Below, in pieces: positions 15,083 through 22,348 of a stretch of DNA of 64,000 bases. The first letter of the stretch is position 1. Every line of letters begins with the position of its first letter. Source of the stretch: Chthoniobacter sp. (GTDB lineage Bacteria; Verrucomicrobiota; Verrucomicrobiia; Chthoniobacterales; Chthoniobacteraceae); NCBI GenBank assembly GCA_021414005.1, contig JAIOPH010000031.1, positions 1-64,000 on the forward strand. The letters are read 5' to 3'. The notes below the pieces were generated by a model that searched no databases, was not told the DNA's origin, and saw only the letters and a program-made list of their open reading frames with translations. Made by a program: the position numbers and the translations under genes.

Positions 15083-17254
15083 ATGAAAGCGGGTGTCGAA
15101 AATCATTCCGTGCGCGAGGCCGAGACGTTGCGCCCGCGGCTGCGCGAGGGCCTGCGCTTCACCCTGCAGGAAAGCGGCGGGCAGTGCGTGTGTGTCATCG
15201 AGGATCCGTTCGCCTCGCGGTTTCATCGCGTGGGGCTGGCGGAATATCACTTTTTCCGCGCGCTCGATGGCACGCAAACCATGGCCACGATCCTCGCGCG
15301 GCTGGCGCGCGACGGCGGCGGCGAATCCTTCACCGAGGCGGAGGCGCTGCAGATGGTGCGTTGGTTGCAGGATCAGCATTTGCTCGCGGTCGAGAGCACC
15401 CGCGCCGACAGCGGGCGCGAGGCCTCCGCGCACGCGCTGCGTTTCGCCGCCACCTGGCTGAACCCGCTCGTGCTCAAGCTCCCGCTCGCCCGGCCCGACC
15501 GCTTTTTCACCGCGCTCACGCCCGCGCTGCGCGGGGCGCTCGGCGGCTTCGGCCTCGCGCTGTGGCTCCTCGTGGTGATCACCGGCGCGGCGCATGTCGC
15601 CATGGATTGGTCGCGCTTTGGGCGCGACTTCGGCGGCATCTTCGCGCGCGACAACTGGCTCTGGCTTTTTCTCGTCTGGGCCGGACTGAAGATCGCACAC
15701 GAATTCGGCCACGGCCTTTTCTGCAAACACTTTGGCGCGGCCGTGCGCGAGATCGGCCTGATCTTCGTGCTCTTCGTGCCGATGGGTTACGTGGATGCCA
15801 CGGCGAGCCTCGGCCTGGCTTCCAAATGGCGGCGCATCATGGTCGCGTGCGCCGGGCTCTACGTGGAATTTTTCCTCGCCGCGGTCGCCGCCGTCGTCTG
15901 GGCGCACACCGCGCCGGGCGCGCTGCACACCGCCGCACACGCCGCCGTGCTCACCGGCTCGGTCGTCACGCTGCTTTTCAATGCGAACCCGCTCATGCGT
16001 TTCGACGGATACTTCGTGCTCAGCGAGCTGCTCGATCTGCCGAATCTCGCGACGCGCGGGAAAAACTGGACGCAGCGCGCGCTGACGTGGCTGCTCACCG
16101 GCGCGCGGCAGTTCCGCCCGGCCCGGCCGCACACCCGCGCGGAATGGATCGTGGCGCTCTACGGCATCGCGGCGGGCGCGTGGCAGCTCGTGGTCGCCGC
16201 CGGGCTGCTGGTGGGCGCGAGCACGCTGTTGAAAGGCGGGGGGCTGGGGTTGGCCGTGGTCGCCGGCGTGGCGTGGATCGCGGTGCCGCTCGCGCGCTTC
16301 GGCGCGGTGCTCGCGGAATCCGCGGGAGCGGGCTGGCGCGCGGGACTGCGGCTCGCGTTGCGCGGTGCGGTGCTCGTGGCGATCCCGGCGGCGGCGCTCT
16401 TCGTGCCGTTTCATCGCTCCGTCACCAGTCCCGGCGTGGTCGAGCTGGCGGAGACGCACGCGCTACGGGTGGAGTGTCCCGGCTTTGTCCGGCAGGTGCT
16501 CGTGCGGGACGGCGAGATGGTGCAGTCCGGCCAGCTCCTGCTGGAACTCACGAACGACGAAGCCGTCACCACCCTCGCCCGCCGCCGTCTCGAACTCGCC
16601 CAACAGGAGCTGCGCGCGCGCATGGCGTACGCCCGCGGCGATGTCGCCGGTTTCCAATCCGAGCACGCCAAAAGCGCCGCGCTCCGCGCCGCGGTGACCG
16701 AGCACGAGCGCTACCTCGCGACGCTGCAGATTCGCGCGCCTCTGGCCGGCCGCGTGACGAATCGCCAGCTCGCGCAGATGGCCGGCACCTTTCTCCAACC
16801 CGGCACCGAAGCCCTGCGCCTCGGACGCGGCGCGGGCAGCGATGTGAAGATCACCATCAGTCAGGCCGACGAGCCGCACTGGCGCGAAGTCACCGCCCAC
16901 CCGCTCCGCGCGAAGATCGCGGGACGCGGCGGCGTTTTCGACGCGCAGCTCGTCCGCCTCGAACCGCGCGCCACCCGCGAACTTCCCGACCCCGCGCTGA
17001 CCGCCCTCGCCGGCGGCCCGCTCGCGCTCCGCCGCCACGAAGATCCAGCCGAATCGGGTGCGCATCGCGGCCCCGAGTACGAACTCGCCGAACCGCATTT
17101 CACCGCCACCGCGCATCTCCTCGCGCCCGAATCCTTCAGCCCCGGCGAGATGGCGCTTGTGAAATTCCGCAGCCCCCGCACCGCCACGCTCTGGGCGCAG
17201 TGCCAGGGTGTTCTCGCCCGCTGGTTGAAGCGCTCCACCGAACGCCCAGGCTGA
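15083..17254 (+). CDS. PqqD-like / M50 site-2-protease-like / HlyD membrane protein
   Basis: A 723-residue multi-pass protein. Residues about 20-105 resemble a PqqD/peptide-chaperone fold (FHRVGLAEYHFFRALDGTQT). A membrane M50-type metallopeptidase domain follows, with HEFGH at residues 206-210 and FNANPLMRFDGYFVLSELLD near 300, the usual second zinc motif. The C-terminal third is a HlyD-like adaptor (VECPGFVRQVLVRDGEMVQSG and IRAPLAGRVTN). This architecture is known as a putative peptide zinc metalloprotease of the YydH/COG1994 kind. It starts one base after the GAF-HlyD stop, so both are translated from one message. A role in maturing or exporting a secreted polypeptide is likely. Confidence 0.85.
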   Translation: MKAGVENHSVREAETLRPRLREGLRFTLQESGGQCVCVIEDPFASRFHRVGLAEYHFFRALDGTQTMATILARLARDGGGESFTEAEALQMVRWLQDQHLLAVESTRADSGREASAHALRFAATWLNPLVLKLPLARPDRFFTALTPALRGALGGFGLALWLLVVITGAAHVAMDWSRFGRDFGGIFARDNWLWLFLVWAGLKIAHEFGHGLFCKHFGAAVREIGLIFVLFVPMGYVDATASLGLASKWRRIMVACAGLYVEFFLAAVAAVVWAHTAPGALHTAAHAAVLTGSVVTLLFNANPLMRFDGYFVLSELLDLPNLATRGKNWTQRALTWLLTGARQFRPARPHTRAEWIVALYGIAAGAWQLVVAAGLLVGASTLLKGGGLGLAVVAGVAWIAVPLARFGAVLAESAGAGWRAGLRLALRGAVLVAIPAAALFVPFHRSVTSPGVVELAETHALRVECPGFVRQVLVRDGEMVQSGQLLLELTNDEAVTTLARRRLELAQQELRARMAYARGDVAGFQSEHAKSAALRAAVTEHERYLATLQIRAPLAGRVTNRQLAQMAGTFLQPGTEALRLGRGAGSDVKITISQADEPHWREVTAHPLRAKIAGRGGVFDAQLVRLEPRATRELPDPALTALAGGPLALRRHEDPAESGAHRGPEYELAEPHFTATAHLLAPESFSPGEMALVKFRSPRTATLWAQCQGVLARWLKRSTERPG

Positions 17255-17262
17255 CGACTTTC

Positions 17263-18165
17263 CTACGGCGCGGGCCGCAGGTGCCTGGCAAAAAATTCGC
17301 GGATCATTTGCACGGCCTCGGGTTTGTCAAAGCCGGGACCACCGTGGCCGGCACCGGCGATGATCTGGAGCTTGGACTCGGCTCCAGCGGCGCGGAGCGC
17401 TTCATCGAGATCCTGGCTTTGCTTGAGCGGCACGAGCGGGTCGCGGTCGCCGTGCATGATGAGAAAGGGTGGGTCGTCCCTGCTCACGTAGGTCAGCGGA
17501 TTGGCGCGGCTGGCGAGTTCCTTGCGCTCCTGGATCGGCCCGCCGACGAGCCGCGATTCGGGTGATTGCGGCGCGTCGTGATTCAGCCGGCTCTCGGGGC
17601 CGGACTGCGCGGCCATCTTCGTGAGGTCGGTCGGACCGAACCAATCGCACACCGCCTGCACCCGGCTGGAAACCGCGAGGTCGCCGTCCTTGCCCTCAAG
17701 ATCCTTCACGTCGCCGGACGTGCCCAGGAGCGCCACGAGATGACCGCCTGCCGATGCGCCGAATACACCGATGTGGCCGGCGTCGATGCCATATTCCTTC
17801 GCGTGCCCGCGCAGGAAGCGAATGGCGGCTTTGCAGTCCTCGATTTGCGCGGGAAAAATCGCCTGCTGCGAGAGGCGGTAGTTGATGCTCGCCACGGCGA
17901 AACCCTCGGCGACCAGACGCGGGGCGGGGCCGCCTTCCTTGCTGCCCGCGCTCCACGCGCCGCCATGAATCCACACGACGAGCGGTAATGCGGCGGTGCT
18001 TTTTTCCGGCAGAAAAAGATCGAGCATCCGGGGCCGCCCGCCGCCGGGAACGTATTCGATGTCGCGTAGCGCCTTCACTCCGGTGTTCGGGGCATCCGCG
18101 GCCAGGGCCGTGGCGAGAGAGAAAAGCGTGAGCGTCAGCACGAGGGGCAGCGGAGATTTTGACAT
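17263..18165 (-). CDS. secreted alpha/beta-hydrolase (esterase/lipase-like)
   Basis: A 300-residue enzyme with a signal peptide (MSKSPLPLVLTLTLFSLATALA), so it is probably periplasmic. It belongs to the BD-FAE/carboxylesterase type: oxyanion-hole motif VVWIHGGAWSAGSK near residue 65, nucleophile elbow GASAGGH (Ser near 137), Asp in HGDRDPLVPLKQS, and a catalytic His in AGAGHGGPG near 275. It would hydrolyse an ester, possibly acetyl or feruloyl groups on polysaccharide. It is convergent with the M50 gene (eight bases apart) and divergent from the GH13 gene, which may hint at a shared carbohydrate role. Confidence 0.82.
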   Translation of the reverse strand: MSKSPLPLVLTLTLFSLATALAADAPNTGVKALRDIEYVPGGGRPRMLDLFLPEKSTAALPLVVWIHGGAWSAGSKEGGPAPRLVAEGFAVASINYRLSQQAIFPAQIEDCKAAIRFLRGHAKEYGIDAGHIGVFGASAGGHLVALLGTSGDVKDLEGKDGDLAVSSRVQAVCDWFGPTDLTKMAAQSGPESRLNHDAPQSPESRLVGGPIQERKELASRANPLTYVSRDDPPFLIMHGDRDPLVPLKQSQDLDEALRAAGAESKLQIIAGAGHGGPGFDKPEAVQMIREFFARHLRPAP

Positions 18166-18242
18166 AAGCGGTGGCGATCAAACTGTCGTCCACGCGGTTG
18201 GTTGCGCCGGATGCGGTGGCGCTGCTAAATCCTCGCCGCTCG

Positions 18243-20084
18243 ATGAATCCCAATGACTCCACTCCGCGCGTGCGGATTTACCAACTGCTGCCGCGACTGT
18301 TTGGCAATGTGAACGAGACGCGGAAGCCGAACGGCACGCTGGCGGAAAACGGCGTGGGGAAATTCGCCGACATCAATGACGCGGCGCTGGTTGCGCTGCG
18401 GGCGATGGGTTTCACCCATCTATGGCTGACCGGCGTGCTGCGGCAGGCCACGGCCACGGATTACGCGGCGCTGGGCCTGCCCGCGGACGACCCGGATTTG
18501 CTGAAAGGGCTGGCGGGTTCGCCGTATGCAATCAAGGACTGCTACGACGTGTGCCCGGATTACGCGGTCCAGCCGGCGGAACGGCTGGCGGAATTCCGCG
18601 CGCTGCTCGAGCGCGCGCGGGCGGCGGGCTTGCAGGTGATCGTGGACTTCGCGGCGAATCATGTGGCGCGCAGCTACCGGTCGGTGATGCAGCCCGACGC
18701 AGACTTCGGCGCGGACGACGATCGCAGCCGGTTCTTCGATCCGCAGAACAACTTCTTTTACCTCCAGCGCGAGTCGCCCGGTGGCGGTCCGCCGCTGCGC
18801 CTGCCGACGGTGCTCGATGGGCAGCCCGTGAGCCCGACCTGCCGGGTGCTCGGAAAGTGCGACGGGCTTTTTGATGGCGAGCGGGAGCACGGCCGGGCGA
18901 CGGGGAACAATGTGGCGTCGTGGGCGCCGGAACTGCGCGACTGGTATGAGACGGCGAAACTGAATTACGGCTACGATTTCGTGGGCGGCGCGCGGGAGTA
19001 TCCGACCGCGGAGCAGCCGGGGAAGCCGATCCCGGACACCTGGTGGAAGATGGATGGCGTGCTCGCGTACTGGCAGGCGCTGGGCGTCGCGGGTTTCCGC
19101 TGCGACATGGCGCATCTGGTGCCGCCGGAGTTTTGGGCGTGGGCCATCGGGCGCGCACGGGCGCGAAATGAGGGCGCGCTTTTTCTCGGTGAAGCCTATG
19201 ACAACGACCCGATGAAAGTGCCCGGCGGCAATGTGCTGGCGGCGCTGCTCGCGGCGGGCCTCGACGCGGTGTATGACGACCCGAGTTACAAGGTGCTGAA
19301 GGGCATCTACGACGGGCCGCAGTGGGCGAATGATCTCGACGGTGTGCTGGGCGACGACACGCTGCTGCACCGCGCGCTGCGCTACGCGGAAAATCACGAC
19401 GAAGTGCGACTGGCGGGCGCGGGGCAGTGGGGTGGCGTGGGCGCGGCCGTGGGGCGTCCCGTGGCGGCGCTGCTTTACGGGCTCGGGCGTGGGCCGGTGC
19501 TGGTTTACAGCGGGCAGGAAGTGGGGGAACCGGCGCACGGGGCGGAGGGTTTTGGCGGTGACAATGCGCGGACGACGATCTTCGATTACTGGTCGATGCC
19601 GGAGCTGGTGAAGTGGGTGAACGGGCATCGCTACGATGGTGGGCGGCTCTCGCCCGGGCAGAAAGCGCTGCGCGAGTTTTACGCGCGGCTGCTCGCGCTG
19701 GTCGGCGAGCCGGCGTTCCGCGCGGGCGAGTGTTTCCGGCTGAACTATGCAAACCAGACGAACGAACGCTTCGGACGCCTGCCTGGCGAAACGGCGAGCG
19801 GGCACTGGCTTTATGCGTATCTGCGCTTCGACGCGGCGAGCGGGCAGCGTTTTCTCGTGCTCGTGAACCTCCACGCCAGCGCGACGCTGCGCGATGTGCA
19901 GGTGCGGCTGCCGCGCGAGGCGGTGGCGTTTCTCCAGCTCGCCGCGGAGTCGCGGCTGCGCCTCAGCGAGCGGCTCGCGGAAACGCGCACGAAACTCGGG
20001 CTGGCGGGCGCGCACGACGGGACGATGACGCTGGACGTGGAGGAGCTGCCGCCTCTCACCGCTTTTTACGTCGAAATGAAATAG
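18243..20084 (+). CDS. GH13 alpha-amylase family protein
   Basis: A 613-residue glycoside hydrolase of clan GH-H acting on alpha-glucans. It shows the four conserved regions: DFAANH (region I), GFRCDMAH with nucleophile Asp288, FLGEAYD with acid/base Glu317, and ENHDEVR with Asp386. The N-terminal YQLLPRLFGNVNE and FTHLWLTGVLRQATATDYAA are typical of a subgroup of cytoplasmic alpha-amylase-like proteins. No signal peptide is seen. A GTG at 18171 is in frame, but ATG 18243 places the conserved N-terminus directly after the start. Exact specificity (amylase, maltase or transferase) cannot be read from the sequence. Confidence 0.85.
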   Translation: MNPNDSTPRVRIYQLLPRLFGNVNETRKPNGTLAENGVGKFADINDAALVALRAMGFTHLWLTGVLRQATATDYAALGLPADDPDLLKGLAGSPYAIKDCYDVCPDYAVQPAERLAEFRALLERARAAGLQVIVDFAANHVARSYRSVMQPDADFGADDDRSRFFDPQNNFFYLQRESPGGGPPLRLPTVLDGQPVSPTCRVLGKCDGLFDGEREHGRATGNNVASWAPELRDWYETAKLNYGYDFVGGAREYPTAEQPGKPIPDTWWKMDGVLAYWQALGVAGFRCDMAHLVPPEFWAWAIGRARARNEGALFLGEAYDNDPMKVPGGNVLAALLAAGLDAVYDDPSYKVLKGIYDGPQWANDLDGVLGDDTLLHRALRYAENHDEVRLAGAGQWGGVGAAVGRPVAALLYGLGRGPVLVYSGQEVGEPAHGAEGFGGDNARTTIFDYWSMPELVKWVNGHRYDGGRLSPGQKALREFYARLLALVGEPAFRAGECFRLNYANQTNERFGRLPGETASGHWLYAYLRFDAASGQRFLVLVNLHASATLRDVQVRLPREAVAFLQLAAESRLRLSERLAETRTKLGLAGAHDGTMTLDVEELPPLTAFYVEMK

Positions 20085-20128
20085 GGGGAGGGACCACCGA
20101 TTTCACCTTGTCTGAAAGCACCGCGCCT

Positions 20129-20716
20129 ATGCTCCCGCCGCTGATTCTCGCCTCCGCCTCCCCGCGCCGCCGGGAACTGCTGCGCGAGCACGGCTACACC
20201 TTTTCCGTCGAACCCGCGGACGTGGCGGAGAGCGCGCCGCTCCATCTCACGCCGGGCGAAATCGTCATGCGCAACGCCCGCGCAAAGGCCCGCGCGGTGG
20301 CGCGGAAGCATCCCGCCGCGCTGGTGCTCGGCGTGGACACTGAAGTGGTTTTTGGCGGCGAAGTCTTCGGCAAACCCACCGACTTGGAGGCGGCGCTGGC
20401 GATGGTAAAACGGCTGAATGGCCAGACGCACGAGGTCGTCTCCGGCGTATGGCTGATCCACGCCGCCGGCCGACGGCAGCGCGGGTTCGTCGAGCGCACG
20501 CGCGTCCATTTTCACCACCGCACCGACGCCCAGCTCCGCGCCTACCACGCCCGCATCGGACCGCTCGACAAAGCCGGCGCCTACGCCGCGCAGGACGATC
20601 ACGGCGACCTCATCGCCCGCGTCGAAGGCTCCTACACCAACGTCATCGGCCTGCCCATGGAAGCCCTGCGTGCGGCACTCGCGGAGTTGGATCGGCCGGT
20701 GAGCCGAAAATTCTGA
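20129..20716 (+). CDS. maf: Maf family nucleotide pyrophosphatase
   Basis: A 195-residue protein of the Maf/YhdE family. Members hydrolyse non-canonical or pyrimidine nucleoside triphosphates to monophosphates and PPi and are linked to septum formation. It has the signature ILASASPRRRELL at residues 6-18, the GVDTEVVFGGEVFGKP segment with the catalytic Asp, and DKAGAYAAQ...IARVEGSYTNVIGLP at the end. ATG 20129 gives the family N-terminus; the open frame extends upstream inside the GH13 gene in another phase. It starts 44 bases after GH13 and converges on the glutathione peroxidase gene across a hairpin. Confidence 0.9.
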   Translation: MLPPLILASASPRRRELLREHGYTFSVEPADVAESAPLHLTPGEIVMRNARAKARAVARKHPAALVLGVDTEVVFGGEVFGKPTDLEAALAMVKRLNGQTHEVVSGVWLIHAAGRRQRGFVERTRVHFHHRTDAQLRAYHARIGPLDKAGAYAAQDDHGDLIARVEGSYTNVIGLPMEALRAALAELDRPVSRKF

Positions 20717-20733
20717 AGTCGGAGCCCGTTCAG

Positions 20734-20757
20734 CCTGAGCCGCCTTTTTCGCTCAGG
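20734..20757. terminator. hairpin between convergent genes
   Basis: A perfect seven-base inverted repeat (CCTGAGC at 20734-20740, GCTCAGG at 20751-20757) surrounds a T-rich loop. It lies between the convergent ends of maf and the glutathione peroxidase gene, where a bidirectional terminator is expected. There is no T tract after the stem on either strand, so termination efficiency is uncertain. Confidence 0.4.
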
Positions 20758-20810
20758 TGACCGGCGTGAACGGCGGCCTGACTGTCATCAACCCCGGAGC
20801 CGTGCGGACG

Positions 20811-21368
20811 CTACTTCGCCGCGAGGGCGGCTTCGATGGCCTGGGTCAGCTCGGGGGAGTCGGGAGTGATCTTGGAGTCAAAGCGCGCGATGATTTTGCC
20901 GTCGCGGCCAATGAGGAATTTGCCGAAGTTCCACTTCACCGGGCCGGGTGCGGGCGAGTCCGCGCCGGTGAGCGTGGCGTAGAGCGGGTGCTGCTCTTCG
21001 CCTTTGACGTGCAGTTTGTCGAACAGCGGAAAAGTAACGTCGAATTTTGTGGAGCAGAACTGCTTGATCTCCGCCGTCGTCCCCGGCTCCTGCGCGCCGA
21101 AGTCGTTGCACGGAAACCCAAGCACGACGAGGCCCTGATCCTTGTATTTGCGCCACACGGCTTCGAGCCCGGTGTATTGCTTCGTGAACCCGCATTGCGA
21201 CGCCACATTGACGATGAGCAGCGGCTTGCCGGCGTAGGTTTTGAGGCTGGTGTCTTTCCCGTCAATGTCCTTGAGCGGGATGGTGTAGAGCTTCGCGTCG
21301 TCGGCGAAAAGGGAGGCGGTCATGAGCAGGGTGCAGGCGGCGGTGAGGAGGAGGCGGGCGGTTTTCAT
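20811..21368 (-). CDS. periplasmic glutathione peroxidase-like thiol peroxidase
   Basis: A 185-residue enzyme with a signal peptide (MKTARLLLTAACTLLMTAS), so it should act in the periplasm on peroxides. It has the GPx motifs LIVNVASQCGFT with peroxidatic Cys59, FPCNDFGAQEPG with Cys87 (the likely resolving Cys of thioredoxin-dependent members) and Gln93, and VKWNFGKFLI with the Trp-Asn of the catalytic tetrad. It is the last gene of a minus-strand run, 13 bases after the L,D-transpeptidase stop. It probably protects the envelope against oxidative damage. Confidence 0.92.
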   Translation of the reverse strand: MKTARLLLTAACTLLMTASLFADDAKLYTIPLKDIDGKDTSLKTYAGKPLLIVNVASQCGFTKQYTGLEAVWRKYKDQGLVVLGFPCNDFGAQEPGTTAEIKQFCSTKFDVTFPLFDKLHVKGEEQHPLYATLTGADSPAPGPVKWNFGKFLIGRDGKIIARFDSKITPDSPELTQAIEAALAAK

Positions 21369-21381
21369 AAAGCTGAAAAGG

Positions 21382-22293
21382 TCAGTGGGTGCCGGCGGTC
21401 CTGCCGCTGCCGTCGGACTCGCGCATCGAGACTTTGGACCACGAGTGAAAGGTCATGCTGTCCTTTTTTTCGGGACCGATTTTTTGCGGCCCGTCGGGCA
21501 GTCCGGCGGAGAGGATGCTGCCTTTCATGGCCTGCGAAGCGCCGGGGTCCGCGGGGATCGCGCCGGGGCCGCTGGCGATGGGAGCGGGCCGGAGATTGGC
21601 CGCGAGACGTGGAGCGGGAGCTGCGGGAGCCGCGACGACTTTCGGGGCCGGTGCGTCGGGTGTGGCGTGGGTCGCCGCCGGCGGGGTGTTGCTGGCGATG
21701 ATGACGGGCGGCGGCGCGGGCGTGTATTTGCGGAGTTTGGGAAGCTTTTCGTCGATGATGGCGACGCGCGTGCCAACAGGCACCCAGTTAAAAACTTCGG
21801 CGACATCCGACGACCGCATGCGGATGCAGCCATAACTGACGCGGCGACCGATGTATTTTTCCTCGGTGGTGCCGTGGATGTAGATGCCGCGCGCCTTCGC
21901 GTTGCGGTTTTGCTCTTCCAGTCCATCCAGCCAGATCACGCGGGTGACGATGGGATCGCGCCCGGCGGCGTTCACGGGCAGGACTTCGCTGGTCGCCACG
22001 CGATGTTTGATGACGGTGCCATTGGCGAGGTCGGCACCCACCTTGTCGCAGACGCGGAACTGACCGAGCGGCGTCTTGTAGCTGCCAAAGGAATCGCCGG
22101 TGCCAAAGCGGGAGGTGGAGATGTGGTATTTGGCTACCCAGCCGCCGTCGCGGAAGACCACGAGCCGCTGGTCCGCCACGCTGATGAGGACGGCGACGGG
22201 CGCGGGGACGACTTCCTGCGCGCGGGCGCGGATGGAGAAAAGGCCGGCGAGCAGGCCAATGACGAGAAGCGGGCGAAAGATGTTTTTCAGCAC
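21382..22293 (-). CDS. L,D-transpeptidase (YkuD domain)
   Basis: A 303-residue exported enzyme. A hydrophobic start (LLVIGLLAGLFSIRARAQ) acts as signal peptide. The YkuD catalytic domain lies at about residues 35-165 and shows YHISTSRFGTGDSFGSYKTP, GIYIHGTTEEKYIGR with the His, and SYGCIRMRSSDV with the catalytic Cys. Such enzymes form 3-3 cross-links in peptidoglycan or attach proteins to it. The C-terminal 110 residues are rich in Ala and Pro and look disordered, like a wall-spanning linker. It sits 55 bases after the kinase gene and 13 before the peroxidase on the same strand. Confidence 0.9.
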   Translation of the reverse strand: MLKNIFRPLLVIGLLAGLFSIRARAQEVVPAPVAVLISVADQRLVVFRDGGWVAKYHISTSRFGTGDSFGSYKTPLGQFRVCDKVGADLANGTVIKHRVATSEVLPVNAAGRDPIVTRVIWLDGLEEQNRNAKARGIYIHGTTEEKYIGRRVSYGCIRMRSSDVAEVFNWVPVGTRVAIIDEKLPKLRKYTPAPPPVIIASNTPPAATHATPDAPAPKVVAAPAAPAPRLAANLRPAPIASGPGAIPADPGASQAMKGSILSAGLPDGPQKIGPEKKDSMTFHSWSKVSMRESDGSGRTAGTH

Positions 22294-22348
22294 GGGCCGG
22301 AACTGAAACCGCTTCGCGCCCGCGTGGCAATGCCGGACTGTGGCGATT

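Noticed and set aside
15184..17565. A 793-codon plus-strand frame overlapping the M50 gene.
   Set aside because: It is Arg/Ala-rich shadow coding of the real gene and shows no motifs.
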